NCBI RefSeq assembly: GCF_900177275.1 | Contig: NZ_FXAG01000009.1 | Span: 92,094 to 156,093 of the forward strand | Origin: Pseudogulbenkiania subflava DSM 22618 | GTDB taxonomy: Bacteria > Pseudomonadota > Gammaproteobacteria > Burkholderiales > Chromobacteriaceae | Direction of reading: 5' to 3' | Length of the DNA stretch: 64,000 bases | Shown here: one piece after another, positions 27,179-36,946 of the stretch | How positions within the stretch are numbered: the stretch's first letter is position 1 | How the letters are laid out: every line of letters begins with the position of its first letter | The notes under the pieces: model-generated | The model's input: only the letters and a program-made list of their open reading frames with translations | Told to the model about the DNA's origin: nothing | Database searches by the model: none | Translations under genes and position numbers: made by a program

Positions 27179-28036
27179 ATGACGACACGAGTCTTGGCAT
27201 GCATTGATCATTCCCGCTATCAGTCCAGCGTATGTCAGTACGCCGCCTGGGCGGCCGCTCGCCTGATAGCGCCACTGCATTTGCTGCACGTACTGGATCA
27301 GCGCATGGCGGTGAGTGGCACCAAGGACTATTCCGGCAGCATCGGCCTGGGGGCGCAGGATGCGCTCCTTGCGGAACTGGCCAGCCTTGATGAACAGCGG
27401 AGCAAGTTGGCCCAGGAGCAGGGTAGACGCTTGCTGGAAGCGGGGAAAATCCAGGTTGCAACTGCCGGTTACATGACATCTGATGCTCGTCAGTGCCATG
27501 GGGGATTGCTGGAAACGCTGTCAGAGATGGAACCGAATGTCCGGTTGTTCGTGCTTGGCCGGCGTGGCGAAGCCGCCGAGTTGGCACCGGACCACATCGG
27601 CAGCAATCTGGAACGTGCCATCCGCGCGCTGCACCGTCCGATTCTCGTTGCACCTGAAACGTTCAACGCGCCACAGTCGGCGATGATCGCCTTCGACGGC
27701 AGCACCTCCACCCGCAAGGGGGTCGAGATGATCGCGGCGAGCCCGCTATTCAAAGGACTGGCATGTCACGTGGTCATGGCTGGGGCTGAAACCCCGGCCA
27801 ACCAGGAGACGCTGGGCTGGGCTGGCACGATACTGATGCAGGGAGGCGTTAACGTCACCACCGCCCTGATCGCGGGCGAAGCCGAGATGGTACTCAGTAC
27901 CTATCTGCGTGCGTTCGACTTGGACATGCTGGTGATGGGCGCCTACGGCCATTCCCGTATCCGCCACCTGCTGATCGGCAGCACAACGACCAACATGATC
28001 CGCACGGCACCGGTTCCGGTGTTGCTGTTGCGGTAA
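27179..28036 (+). CDS. Universal stress protein with two UspA domains
   Basis: A 285-residue protein with two UspA-type alpha/beta halves. The first opens VLACIDHSRYQSSV. The second opens MIAFDGSTSTRKGVEMI and ends with the nucleotide-binding loop MGAYGHSRIRHLLIGSTT, matching G-x2-G-x9-G-S/T. It follows the SulP gene by 10 bases, so the two form an operon that ends in the terminator at 28097-28120. Such paired USPs often accompany ion transporters. Confidence 0.9.
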   Translation: MTTRVLACIDHSRYQSSVCQYAAWAAARLIAPLHLLHVLDQRMAVSGTKDYSGSIGLGAQDALLAELASLDEQRSKLAQEQGRRLLEAGKIQVATAGYMTSDARQCHGGLLETLSEMEPNVRLFVLGRRGEAAELAPDHIGSNLERAIRALHRPILVAPETFNAPQSAMIAFDGSTSTRKGVEMIAASPLFKGLACHVVMAGAETPANQETLGWAGTILMQGGVNVTTALIAGEAEMVLSTYLRAFDLDMLVMGAYGHSRIRHLLIGSTTTNMIRTAPVPVLLLR

Positions 28037-28096
28037 CCATTTCACTCTGGGCCGCGAGGCCAAGGGCAAACAGAGCAGTAGCAACAAGCGACCTTG

Positions 28097-28120
28097 GGGG
28101 GCTTCGGCCCCCGTTTTTTA
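28097..28120 (+). terminator. Rho-independent terminator after the SulP-usp operon
   Basis: Stem GGGGGC-TTCG-GCCCCC (28097-28112) with a stable TTCG loop is followed by GTTTTTTT. It is 61 bases after the universal stress protein stop. Confidence 0.88.
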
Positions 28121-28279
28121 AAAAAACAGCGCTCTGCCGACTCATGGCAAAGCTGACGTCCAGCTTCGATGAGCAAGCAACTGCTAAAGTCTCGTCATGA
28201 CCATCTGGTCCTCTGAAACAACAAGCACCAGGCATTGGATTAATGAACTATTTCAATTCGACATCCAAAGGGGGAGTCT

Positions 28280-29539
28280 GTGACACCTAGCATCATCCAG
28301 ATCATCGGCGCAATGCTATTCGCCGTTGCCATCCTGCATACGTTCTCGACCAAGTTTTTTGAGCGGCTGGCACATACCCGCCCCACCCACGCCGGGCTGT
28401 GGCATCTGCTGGGCGAAGTCGAAGTCGTGTTCGGCTTCTGGGCCATGATCCTGATCTTGTGCATGTTCGCCGTCGAGGGCCGCGCAGCGGCAACCCAGTA
28501 CCTGGATTCGCGTAACTTTACGGAGCCCATGTTCGTCTTCGCCATCATGGTGATCGCCGGGACCAAGCCTATCTTGCAGTTCGCCAGGTTCTGCGTACGT
28601 ACAGTCGCCCAGTTCATTCCGTTGCCTAGTTCAATGGCGTTCTATTTCGCGATTCTCGCCCTGGTTCCCTTGCTGGGTTCGTTCATCACCGAGCCCGCGG
28701 CCATGACCCTCGCGGCCTTGATCCTGCGCGATAGCTACTTTTCCAAGGGGCTGTCGACCCGGCTCCGCTACACCACGCTGGGGGTCTTGTTTGTCAATAT
28801 ATCCATCGGCGGTACCCTGACGCCCTTCGCGGCGCCACCGGTCCTCATGGTGGCCGGTAAATGGGGGTGGGATATCTGGTTCATGATCACCGCTTTGGGC
28901 TGGAAAGCCGCCATCGCCGTCATCGTCAACGCCTTGAGTGCGACGTGGCTGTTCCGGCAGGAGTTGTCGCGGGTTTCATCCGGCCGCGATGCTTCTGAAG
29001 ACAACAGCGTACCGGCGATCATGGTCGCGTTGCATCTGCTCTTTCTGGTGGGGGTGGTCGCCTTTGCCCACCATCCCGCCGCTTTCCTCGGCCTGTTCCT
29101 GTTTTTCCTGGGGGTTGCACATGCCTACCAGGATTACCAGGATCGTTTGATCCTGCGTGAAGGTTTACTGGTCGCCTTCTTTCTGGCGGGGCTGGTGGTG
29201 CTGGGCGGGCAGCAGCAGTGGTGGCTGCGGCCGGTATTGTTGGCGATGAGCAGCGATGCCGTATTCTTTGGCGCGACGTTTTTGACGGCGATCACAGATA
29301 ATGCCGCGCTGACCTATCTTGGCTCACTGGTCGAGGGATTGTCCGACTCGTTCAAGTATGCGCTGGTGACGGGGGCCGTCACGGGGGGAGGGTTGACGAT
29401 CATCGCCAATGCGCCGAACCCCGCCGGTGTGGCGATCCTGCGTGGCAACTTTGAGGATGAGGCGATTCATCCGATGGGGTTGCTTGTCGCAGCAATCCCA
29501 CCGACCATCGTTGCCATTCTGGCGTTCCGCTTGCTTTGA
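28280..29539 (+). CDS. Putative Na+/H+ antiporter (PF07399-type)
   Basis: A 419-residue protein with about 11 membrane segments. Conserved stretches include LGEVEVVFGFWAM near the N-terminus, FITEPAAMTLAALIL, LTPFAAPPVLMVAGKWGWD and DNAALTYLGSLVEG, with acidic residues inside membrane segments. These match the predicted Na+/H+ antiporter family related to NhaD. The start is GTG 28280 behind AAAGGGGGAG. Function as an antiporter is by family only. Confidence 0.8.
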   Translation: MTPSIIQIIGAMLFAVAILHTFSTKFFERLAHTRPTHAGLWHLLGEVEVVFGFWAMILILCMFAVEGRAAATQYLDSRNFTEPMFVFAIMVIAGTKPILQFARFCVRTVAQFIPLPSSMAFYFAILALVPLLGSFITEPAAMTLAALILRDSYFSKGLSTRLRYTTLGVLFVNISIGGTLTPFAAPPVLMVAGKWGWDIWFMITALGWKAAIAVIVNALSATWLFRQELSRVSSGRDASEDNSVPAIMVALHLLFLVGVVAFAHHPAAFLGLFLFFLGVAHAYQDYQDRLILREGLLVAFFLAGLVVLGGQQQWWLRPVLLAMSSDAVFFGATFLTAITDNAALTYLGSLVEGLSDSFKYALVTGAVTGGGLTIIANAPNPAGVAILRGNFEDEAIHPMGLLVAAIPPTIVAILAFRLL

Positions 29540-29608
29540 CAATGCAGAGAGAGGCGCGGCGGAGAATTGTGGCCTCGCTTGGCGTGCAAAAGAATGGGAG
29601 GGGGATCC

Positions 29609-31016
29609 CAATGCCGCGAAATTAAGCGATTCCATTATCGGAACAATTACTTATAGGCCCGGTGTGGGTGAGGTTTCTCTCGATCCGGCTTGCGTAGCGT
29701 GCCGCATCGCCCAAGCCGGCGGCGGGTGATCTTCTTGGCGATGAGCACCAGCAGAAGTTGGCATAGCGAGGTGCGCTGTTCCGGACTGGCCAGCAAACGT
29801 GGCAAGTGCAGGCGAATCAGGTGGCTGGCGTGCGTCAGGTTGACGCTGAAGGTATGTATTTCCGTCTCTCCCCGTTGCGACAGGGCGTCCATGGCGGCCA
29901 GTGTCGCCAGGTTGTGTAGCAGAATGGTAGCGTGGAATTCCTGCCGAATTGCCAGCGGGGTTTCGCCACCAAATTGCTCCAGCTTCAGCCGGGATTTGAG
30001 ATGGCGGAAGGCTTCCTCGATTCGCCAGCGGCGATGATACAACTCGGCGAAGTCGGCGGCGGGATAGGCCGTGTCGTCCAGCAGATTGGTTGCCAGCACC
30101 TCGATCTGCCCACTGGGCAGCAGAACACGAACCAGCCGAAGCGAGAAGGGTTTGATCGGCAAGTCGTGCTGTTTGAAGGTCGGATGTTGCTCCTTGCCGG
30201 GATTGATGGCCACGATTGCGGAGACGCGACCGGAGGCGACAAAGCTTTTGACCGCCGTGTTGAATGAGGTGGTGAGCCGCATGCAGAAGGTATGGCCACG
30301 TTGGTTGAGCAGGGCAAACAACCAGTAGGCCGGGTAGCCACGATCCAGGACCAGCAGGTCGTCGCATTTCACCTGCTCCAGCTGCTCGACCAGCATGTCG
30401 CGCTCGCCTTTTGCGTCCGACGCGATGTCGGCGCGCAGCATCAGGCCGGTGGCGGTATCGCACAAACCCGCGCCGCGTGCCAGGCTGTAAAGCCCGCCCG
30501 GATAGTGATAGCAATTGAACCCCTTGTCTTCCGAGCGCGTATCGGGGTGTGTGGCCGGCAGCATCAGGGTGGTGGAATCGGCGGCCAGAACGCGATAGCC
30601 GTGCCATCGTGCCGTGGTGGGTGCGTCGGCGACGATGAGCTGGTTGAGCTCGGTAAATGCGGAAGCCTTCAGCTTCTTGCGCGCCATGCGAAACGCGTCG
30701 TCTCGAGCGATCCGGCCATCCGGAAGGTCGGTATGGGCGAAGAATTGATCCAGTTCGACCTGGAGTGAGCGCATCAAGGTGGTCAGCAAAACGCCGACGA
30801 CGCGTTCGAAGGTAAAGAGGCTGCGGCGGGTGAAGTCGACTTCTTTACGGCGATGGCGATGAATAAAATCCTCGGAAGCTATGGTTTGAGTAATTTTATA
30901 GATCGATTGGGAATATAGGGGCCGAGGTGTTCATCGCTTTTGGGTATTAAGTCTTTGAATTAATGTTGACATTTTACCGCGAAACCAGCTCGGCTTGGCT
31001 TAATTTCGCGGCATTG
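29609..31016 (-). mobile_element. IS4-family insertion sequence, 1.4 kb
   Basis: A transposase is bracketed by inverted repeats: AATGCCGCGAAATTAAGC at 29610-29627 and its perfect complement at 30998-31015, with one extra matched base outside (29609 and 31016). The bases outside are GGGGGATCC on the left and ACCCCC on the right, so no 10-12 base target duplication is seen, suggesting later recombination. To its right lies a merA fragment, to its left the antiporter gene. Confidence 0.88.
29647..30789 (-). CDS. IS4-family DDE transposase (start possibly frameshifted)
   Basis: The frame gives 380 residues from TTG 30789 and continues upstream with coding-like sequence (T-I-A-S-E-D-F-I-H-R-H-R-R) to about 30900 without a usual start codon. 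The DDE core shows VLAADSTTL (first D), LVLDRGYPAYW (second D) and YHRRWRIEEAFRHLKSRLKLEQ with the Y-R-E-K signature of IS4. An ATG at 30934 reads M-N-T-S-A-P-I-F-P-I-D-L then stops; a two-base loss at about 30897 would explain the break. The copy may therefore be inactive. Confidence 0.88.
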   Translation of the reverse strand: MLTTLMRSLQVELDQFFAHTDLPDGRIARDDAFRMARKKLKASAFTELNQLIVADAPTTARWHGYRVLAADSTTLMLPATHPDTRSEDKGFNCYHYPGGLYSLARGAGLCDTATGLMLRADIASDAKGERDMLVEQLEQVKCDDLLVLDRGYPAYWLFALLNQRGHTFCMRLTTSFNTAVKSFVASGRVSAIVAINPGKEQHPTFKQHDLPIKPFSLRLVRVLLPSGQIEVLATNLLDDTAYPAADFAELYHRRWRIEEAFRHLKSRLKLEQFGGETPLAIRQEFHATILLHNLATLAAMDALSQRGETEIHTFSVNLTHASHLIRLHLPRLLASPEQRTSLCQLLLVLIAKKITRRRLGRCGTLRKPDREKPHPHRAYK

Positions 31017-31073
31017 ACCCCCCACCCCCTGAAAAGACGGTAATCCAACAGCCAATCCTACTCCATTCGCTGA

Positions 31074-31355
<282 letters not shown>

Positions 31356-31372
31356 AGAAAAGGAGGTGTTCG

Positions 31373-31402
31373 ATGAACGCCTACACGGTGTCCCGACTGG
31401 CC
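31373..31402 (+). pseudogene. merD: merD stub following the merA fragment
   Basis: Behind AAAGGAGG, an ATG opens MNAYTVSRLA and breaks off after CTGGCC. The breakpoint matches the stub at 4940-4969. Nothing recognisable follows until the Hyf-like operon; 31403-31760 shows no convincing gene. Confidence 0.75.
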
Positions 31403-31760
31403 AACCGGGTAGTAGCAATCCTCAATCCCCTGCTTGGCTTTTTTGGCTAGATCCAGAAGCTCCTGCTTTTCATCAACGGTGGCTTAGAATAAATCCGACA
31501 CGTGCCGATTGGAAAATGGCCAACAGATGTCATGGAGTTCCGAGCTGGAGGTTAGCCATGCATACGCCAGTCGATTACACAAAATCGAGCTCAATTATTC
31601 ATCGTCTTGGACATAAAAAGGGCTTCATAGGGGGTGACATTATCCATCTCGTTCGAGTCAGCCATGTAATGGCTCATATTATTGGGAAAAGATACGAAAC
31701 TAGTAAGCCATCGATTCCCGAGCGGGGAAAATATGAGCACAGGAAACCAATAACTGTGCG

Positions 31761-32330
31761 CTAGTTGTATCTAGGTGAGAACTGGCCATCCATGAGCCGA
31801 TTTCTCTTAGATTGATCAGGGGGACGGCGCTGCACTGCGGTTAAAATCCCTCGCAAAATCTCAATCGGTTCAGGTGGGCAACCTGGCACGGCGACATCGA
31901 CAGGTAAAACATTCGATACGCCTCCGCACGATGCATAGCTCTCTCCGAATATGCCACCGTTGCAACCACAATCACCAATGGCAACCACCAATTTGGGTTC
32001 GGGTATCGCCTCGTAGGTTCGGCGTAAAGCTGTCTCCATGTGACGCGAGACCGGACCAGTCACCAACAGCATATCGGCATGTCGTGGACTGGCCACGAAC
32101 TTGATGCCCAAACCTTCGATGTTGTAGCAGGGGTTGTTAAGTGCTTGAATCTCTAGTTCGCAACCATTGCATGAGCCGGCATCCACTTGGCGGATCATCA
32201 GTGCTTGGCCGATGATTTGAAGGATTGCGGACTGAATGTGCTCAGCCTCAACACGGAGGGTATTGTCGACTTCGGGCGGATCCTCGCTACGGATACCAAT
32301 GCGACCGATTTGTTTGAGAACGTACCACAT
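31761..32330 (-). CDS. hyfI: Hyf/NuoB-like iron-sulphur small subunit
   Basis: A 189-residue protein of the NuoB/hydrogenase small-subunit family. The four ligands of a [4Fe-4S] cluster are present: SCNGCELEIQAL (two cysteines), GDCGCNGG and VPGCPPEP. It would relay electrons beside the large subunit. It is the last gene of a six-gene minus-strand operon and its ATG overlaps the large-subunit stop by one base. The symbol is by similarity of subunit and not by function. Confidence 0.85.
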   Translation of the reverse strand: MWYVLKQIGRIGIRSEDPPEVDNTLRVEAEHIQSAILQIIGQALMIRQVDAGSCNGCELEIQALNNPCYNIEGLGIKFVASPRHADMLLVTGPVSRHMETALRRTYEAIPEPKLVVAIGDCGCNGGIFGESYASCGGVSNVLPVDVAVPGCPPEPIEILRGILTAVQRRPPDQSKRNRLMDGQFSPRYN

Positions 32331-33880
32331 CAGAGGTCATGTCCCGAGTAACTGAGATTGAACGATTTGTTGATGAGCGGAAAATCAGGCACGATGTTAC
32401 CGATAATGGCGTGTTCCAGTGCTGGCCAGTTGTGCCAGGACGGATCATGGCAATGACATCTCCGGATTTCCCCATTATAGAGTTCGAGTGCAATCAGAAC
32501 GTCGCCGCGCCATCCTTCTACCCAGCCTATTCCATAACCATGCAAATGGGCAAACTCATGCTTCGTCTGATGCATGATTTGAGGTAGGTGTTCGCAGATT
32601 TTCCGGATCAGCCGTAGAGATTCATAAATTTCTTCAAATCGAGTGATGGCACGTGCGGCGACATCGCCATTGCGGTGGGTGACCATTTGTACATCGAGTT
32701 GGTCATATGGCAACCACGGCTGGTCGGCGCGCAAATCATAGGATTGAGCGCTGGCTCTTCCCGCAAGGCCACATACCCCCAGTTCCGCCGCTAACGATGG
32801 AGGAACCCGGCCTGCGCCAATGAAGCGATCCTGTAGTCCGCCATGCTCTTCGTAAATAGAATGCAACAAATGCACGTCTCGTTCGACTTCATCACATTGA
32901 CGTAACAATTCGTCGTGAGAGGCCTTGCTGAATGAGACATCGGCGCCACCTGGTACGATGCAATCCATCATGAACCGATGCCCGAATAGCTTCTTGTTTT
33001 GTCGAAGCCACGTCTCTTTCAGCAAGGAGAACTGGGAGAGTCCAAAAGCAAACCCTGCATCGTTACCGAGCGCGCCGAGATCCCCCAAATGATTTGCTAT
33101 CCGTTCCCGTTCCAGCAGCAACGCGCGAACCCACTGAATTGATTCTGTCGTCTTGACTCCGACAACCGACTCCAGCGCCATGCAGTAGGCCCACGCATAG
33201 GCGACGGTGGAATCACCCGAGATGCGCCCGGCAAGACGATGTCCCAGCAAGGGCGGGGTCTGTTCGAACCGTTTCTCCACCCCTTTGTGGGTGTAACCGA
33301 GGCGCTCCTCCAAACGTAGAACTTTTTCCCCAACGACGGAGAAGCGGAAATGTCCTGGTTCGATGATGCCTGCATGTACCGGACCTACTGGGATCTCGTG
33401 TACGCCATCACCCTCGACCTGCGTGAATGCATATTCTTCGGCGGGATACTCAGGAAAATGTTCATCTCCCGTCGCCCCCTCGTGCAGTGGAAAGTAGTTG
33501 GCTGGCCAAGCATTGTGGCGTAACCACGGTCGAGTATCGGACACCCCCGTGGCATGCACCCCGAGCAGATCCGCCATTGCGCGCTGCATACGGGACGCGG
33601 CCGGAAATACGGTGGAAAGATCGGGGAAACCCGTTTCACTCTCCCCTAGGGGCAATGCTAGCCAAACCAGGCCTTCCTGAACGGCGTAGGCCGCAGAGAT
33701 TACGAAGTGTCCGTCCCGTGAGCGTTGGTCAGTTCCCCAGACCGACAGTAACCGCCCCCCTGTTTCCTTCACTGCCATTGCGGCACCAACCCATTGTTTC
33801 AAATCGACTGATGCGCGCCACATAGGCAGCGGCGCCGGTAACCGTTCAAACTGCCCTTCGACTCCGCACAGTTTCATCAC
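32330..33880 (-). CDS. hyfG: Hyf-like large subunit (NuoC-NuoD fusion) without NiFe ligands
   Basis: A 516-residue fusion: an N-terminal NuoC-like part (about 1-155) and a NuoD/hydrogenase large-subunit part (LGYTHKGVEKRF onwards). Where hydrogenases have a C-x2-C, this protein reads LAGRISGDSTVAYA, and the C-terminal C-x2-C is replaced by DPSWHNWPAL. Without those four cysteines it cannot bind the NiFe centre. It should be read as an energy-converting-hydrogenase-related (Ehr) subunit; its electron-transfer partner is unknown. Confidence 0.87.
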   Translation of the reverse strand: MMKLCGVEGQFERLPAPLPMWRASVDLKQWVGAAMAVKETGGRLLSVWGTDQRSRDGHFVISAAYAVQEGLVWLALPLGESETGFPDLSTVFPAASRMQRAMADLLGVHATGVSDTRPWLRHNAWPANYFPLHEGATGDEHFPEYPAEEYAFTQVEGDGVHEIPVGPVHAGIIEPGHFRFSVVGEKVLRLEERLGYTHKGVEKRFEQTPPLLGHRLAGRISGDSTVAYAWAYCMALESVVGVKTTESIQWVRALLLERERIANHLGDLGALGNDAGFAFGLSQFSLLKETWLRQNKKLFGHRFMMDCIVPGGADVSFSKASHDELLRQCDEVERDVHLLHSIYEEHGGLQDRFIGAGRVPPSLAAELGVCGLAGRASAQSYDLRADQPWLPYDQLDVQMVTHRNGDVAARAITRFEEIYESLRLIRKICEHLPQIMHQTKHEFAHLHGYGIGWVEGWRGDVLIALELYNGEIRRCHCHDPSWHNWPALEHAIIGNIVPDFPLINKSFNLSYSGHDL

Positions 33881-35335
33881 TTAGCCTCCAATCATGCGTG
33901 CGGCTTGTTGATACCACGCAACCAAGTAGGGCGGTATATAAAGGCCGAGCATTAACCCCAGCCCCAGATGCATGAATACGGGGATCAGTGCAGGGGGGTG
34001 TTGGAGTGGCTTTGCTGTAGTTTCACCGAATACCATCGGCTGCACCCGTTGGAAAACCGCCGCGAAGGCGACACCGAGGGCGAGTAACAGGAGCGGCGTC
34101 GCCCAAGGTAATTCGCGCATGGCGGTGGTCAGGATCAAAAATTCGCTGGCAAACACGCCGAACGGTGGCATGCCAAGAATGGCCAGGGAGCCCAGCATCA
34201 AGCCCCAACCGACCGTGGGGCTGATGCTCAGAAGCCCCGTAATCCGGCTCATTGTCTGCGTGCCCGCCTTCTGCACAGCATGGCCAACGGCAAAGAAGAT
34301 GGCCGACTTGATTAGCGAGTGAACGGTCATGTGCAATAGCCCTGCGAAGTTGGCGATGGGGCCTCCGATTCCAAACGCAAACGTGATGAGGCCCATGTGC
34401 TCGATAGACGAATAGGCAAACATACGTTTGACGTCTTTTTGCCGCGAGAGGAAGAATGCCGCAATCAATACCGACAGCAGGCCAAACCCAATCATCATGT
34501 TGCCGGCCATGTGGTTTTGAAGGGCGCCATCTACCAGTACCTTGCAGCGCAGAACGGCATAGAGTGCGACGTTCAACAATAGGCCAGACAGTACGGCGGA
34601 GATGGGGGTCGGGCCTTCCGCATGGGCGTCGGGCAACCAGTTATGCAGGGGAACCAAGCCAACCTTGGTGCCATAGCCGACCAGCAGGAACACGAAGGCC
34701 AAGGACAGGATGGTCGGCTCCATGTGTGTTTTTACTTGTTCCAAGTTGGTCCAGAGCAACGCTCCTGTACCCGCACCAATCACACGGTCGGCCGCCAAGT
34801 ATAGAAGGATAGTGCCAAACAGTGCTTGGGCGATACCAACACCACACAGGATGAAATACTTCCAGGCCGCTTCCAGGCTCGCGGCGGTACGATATATGCT
34901 CACCAATAGCACCGTGGCAAGTGTTGCCCCCTCCATCGCTACCCACAAGAGCCCCATATTATTGGTGGTAAGTGCCAACAGCATGGCGCAGGTAAACAAT
35001 TGGTACATGCTATGATAGAGCCGCATGCGGCGTGGAGTCATCTTGCCGTGGTCGCTTTCAATGCGCATGTAAGGGCCGGAGAAAAGTGACGTGGTCCATG
35101 CAACAAAAGCGGTCAATGTAACCAGGAAAACATTGAGAGGATCGATGAAGAACTGCCGCTCAAGCGCATAAAGGGGACCATCGGCAATGACCTTGGAGGT
35201 AAGCATCGCGGCCGCAATAAAGGTTGCAAAGCTGAAAGCTGAATTTACTTCGGGTGCGCGCTCACGTCCGCCATATAGTGCGAGTACGCCTGCACCGGCA
35301 AAAGGAATGATAAGCATCAGTAGCAGCCAATTCAT
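33881..35335 (-). CDS. hyfF: Hyf-like proton-channel subunit (NuoN/L/M family)
   Basis: A 484-residue membrane protein of about 14 segments, a Mrp/NuoL/M/N-type antiporter subunit. The lysine- and histidine-bearing channel motifs are present: MALLWVAMEGATLATVLLVS, PLHNWLPDAHAEGPTPISAVLSG and MFAYSSIEHMGLITF. It starts one base before the hyfE-type stop and abuts the large subunit directly. It probably translocates protons or sodium ions driven by the peripheral arm. Confidence 0.88.
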   Translation of the reverse strand: MNWLLLMLIIPFAGAGVLALYGGRERAPEVNSAFSFATFIAAAMLTSKVIADGPLYALERQFFIDPLNVFLVTLTAFVAWTTSLFSGPYMRIESDHGKMTPRRMRLYHSMYQLFTCAMLLALTTNNMGLLWVAMEGATLATVLLVSIYRTAASLEAAWKYFILCGVGIAQALFGTILLYLAADRVIGAGTGALLWTNLEQVKTHMEPTILSLAFVFLLVGYGTKVGLVPLHNWLPDAHAEGPTPISAVLSGLLLNVALYAVLRCKVLVDGALQNHMAGNMMIGFGLLSVLIAAFFLSRQKDVKRMFAYSSIEHMGLITFAFGIGGPIANFAGLLHMTVHSLIKSAIFFAVGHAVQKAGTQTMSRITGLLSISPTVGWGLMLGSLAILGMPPFGVFASEFLILTTAMRELPWATPLLLLALGVAFAAVFQRVQPMVFGETTAKPLQHPPALIPVFMHLGLGLMLGLYIPPYLVAWYQQAARMIGG

Positions 35336-35336
35336 C

Positions 35337-35996
35337 TTAATCTTCCTTCAATTTCTCCAGATGGCTAATGTCCAGGCTGTCGAAGCGCTCACGAATTTGA
35401 AACATGAACACACCAAGAATCAGAATACCCATTAGAACATCAAGGGCAATCCCTAGCTCAACGACCATCGGCATGCCATATACGGCGGCTGTGGCCGAGA
35501 AGAAAAGGCCATTTTCCATCGACAGGAATCCGATTACTTGAGGAACCGCTTTCGCACGAGTTATCATCATCATGAACGAGAGCAATACACAGGCCAGTGC
35601 GATCCCCAGCGTGCTGCGCGCAATGGATGTGGATAAGCTGGATATTGGCGCTGCCAGATTGAAGGAAAAGATCACCAGGATGATGCCGATCATCATAGTG
35701 GTCGGAATGTTGATCAAAGTTTCCGTATCCCATCTCACGTTCAGATGATTAATCAGCCGGTGTAGCAAGGTAGGTATTACCATGACCTTCAATACCTGAG
35801 TCAGCGCTGCCGAGTAATACAAATGAGGTTGATTTGTCGAATAACCCAGCAATATCGTTGCCGCGACCAGTGTGACGCCCTGAAATGTGAATAGGCGGAT
35901 GAGCGACAGAATGCGCCGCTGGGACAGCATGGCGAAAGACAGAATCAGCAGGATTGAAGCCAGCAGATTGATCAGTTGACCGACCAAGTTTGGCAT
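35337..35996 (-). CDS. hyfE: HyfE-like membrane subunit
   Basis: A 219-residue protein with six or so hydrophobic segments and a charged C-terminal tail. It is typical of the HyfE subunit, a NuoK-like protein with an extra N-terminal part: QLINLLASILLILSFAMLSQRRI, then FLSMENGLFFSATAAVYGMP with the membrane glutamate. It is separated from hyfC by two bases and from hyfF by one. Confidence 0.86.
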   Translation of the reverse strand: MPNLVGQLINLLASILLILSFAMLSQRRILSLIRLFTFQGVTLVAATILLGYSTNQPHLYYSAALTQVLKVMVIPTLLHRLINHLNVRWDTETLINIPTTMMIGIILVIFSFNLAAPISSLSTSIARSTLGIALACVLLSFMMMITRAKAVPQVIGFLSMENGLFFSATAAVYGMPMVVELGIALDVLMGILILGVFMFQIRERFDSLDISHLEKLKED

Positions 35997-35998
35997 GA

Positions 35999-36946
35999 TT
36001 ACGCCCCTAACAGGAAATGAACCAGCATCCCCATCACGGCAAGCATAAAAGCTGTGGCGAGGAATTCCGGCACGCGAAAGATGCGCATCTTGGCGCTCAG
36101 TGTTTCAATCACGGCAACCAGTGCGCCACCAATGGCAAGCTTCACGACCAGCACTGGCAACGCCATCATCAAGGCAAGCGGTGAAGCACTTGTCGACACA
36201 CCCCATGGAAAGAAGATCGCCAAGCCAATGCAGGAATAAGCAAATAGTTTCAGGCTTGCCGCCCATTCCATTAAGGCAAGATGGCGGCCGGAATATTCAA
36301 GTATTAGTGCTTCATGAATCATGGTCAGTTCTAGATGGGTAGCCGGGTTGTCGACCGGGATACGGGCATTTTCTGCCAGTGAAACCATCACAAATGCGAT
36401 ACCAGCAAAAGCAAGACTGGGATAGATGGCAAAACTATTGTGACTCATGCTCGTGACCATACTGGTCAAGGACGTTGAGCGCGTGATCAACGATGAAGTA
36501 AATAGGACAGTCAGCAAGGCCGGCTCGGCTAGAAACCCTATCAGCATTTCTCGCCTCGCTCCCAGTGACCCAAACGCCGTACCAATGTCCATTGCCGCGA
36601 GAGAGATGAACGTGCGAGCAATAGCGAACAAACCAACCAAGGCAATCGCATCTGCCGCCGGTGCGAGAGGAAGGTCGGTTGACAGCATCGGGATAATGGC
36701 GCTGGCCAGCGTCATACAGCCAAATACCAGGTAAGGCACCATACGAAACAACGGTGAAGCATGATCGGCGATCACCGACTCTTTGAAAAAAAGCTTATGC
36801 AGCACCTTGTATGGCTGTATCAAGTCCGGAGCGCTACGATTCTGCAGTAATGCGCGCCATTGGTTCAGCCAGCCGGTCAGGAGTGGTGCAAGCAACAAAG
36901 CCATAACCACATCGAGCAACTGAGACAGCATTCCATATTGGTTCAT
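35999..36946 (-). CDS. hyfC: HyfC-like membrane anchor subunit (NuoH family)
   Basis: A 315-residue NuoH-type protein with about eight membrane segments. The conserved acidic loop segments ENARIPVDNPATHLELTMIHEALILEYSG and GARREMLIGFLAEPALLTVLF are visible; these form the quinone-side channel in complex I. ATG 36946 overlaps the hyfB stop (ATGA); the longer frame to 37087 lies inside hyfB and is rejected. Confidence 0.88.
   Translation of the reverse strand: MNQYGMLSQLLDVVMALLLAPLLTGWLNQWRALLQNRSAPDLIQPYKVLHKLFFKESVIADHASPLFRMVPYLVFGCMTLASAIIPMLSTDLPLAPAADAIALVGLFAIARTFISLAAMDIGTAFGSLGARREMLIGFLAEPALLTVLFTSSLITRSTSLTSMVTSMSHNSFAIYPSLAFAGIAFVMVSLAENARIPVDNPATHLELTMIHEALILEYSGRHLALMEWAASLKLFAYSCIGLAIFFPWGVSTSASPLALMMALPVLVVKLAIGGALVAVIETLSAKMRIFRVPEFLATAFMLAVMGMLVHFLLGA

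Noticed and set aside
31366..31764. A 132-codon plus-strand frame after the merA fragment
   Set aside because: It begins in the merD stub, has no domain or good composition, and ends at the 3' end of the Hyf-like operon.
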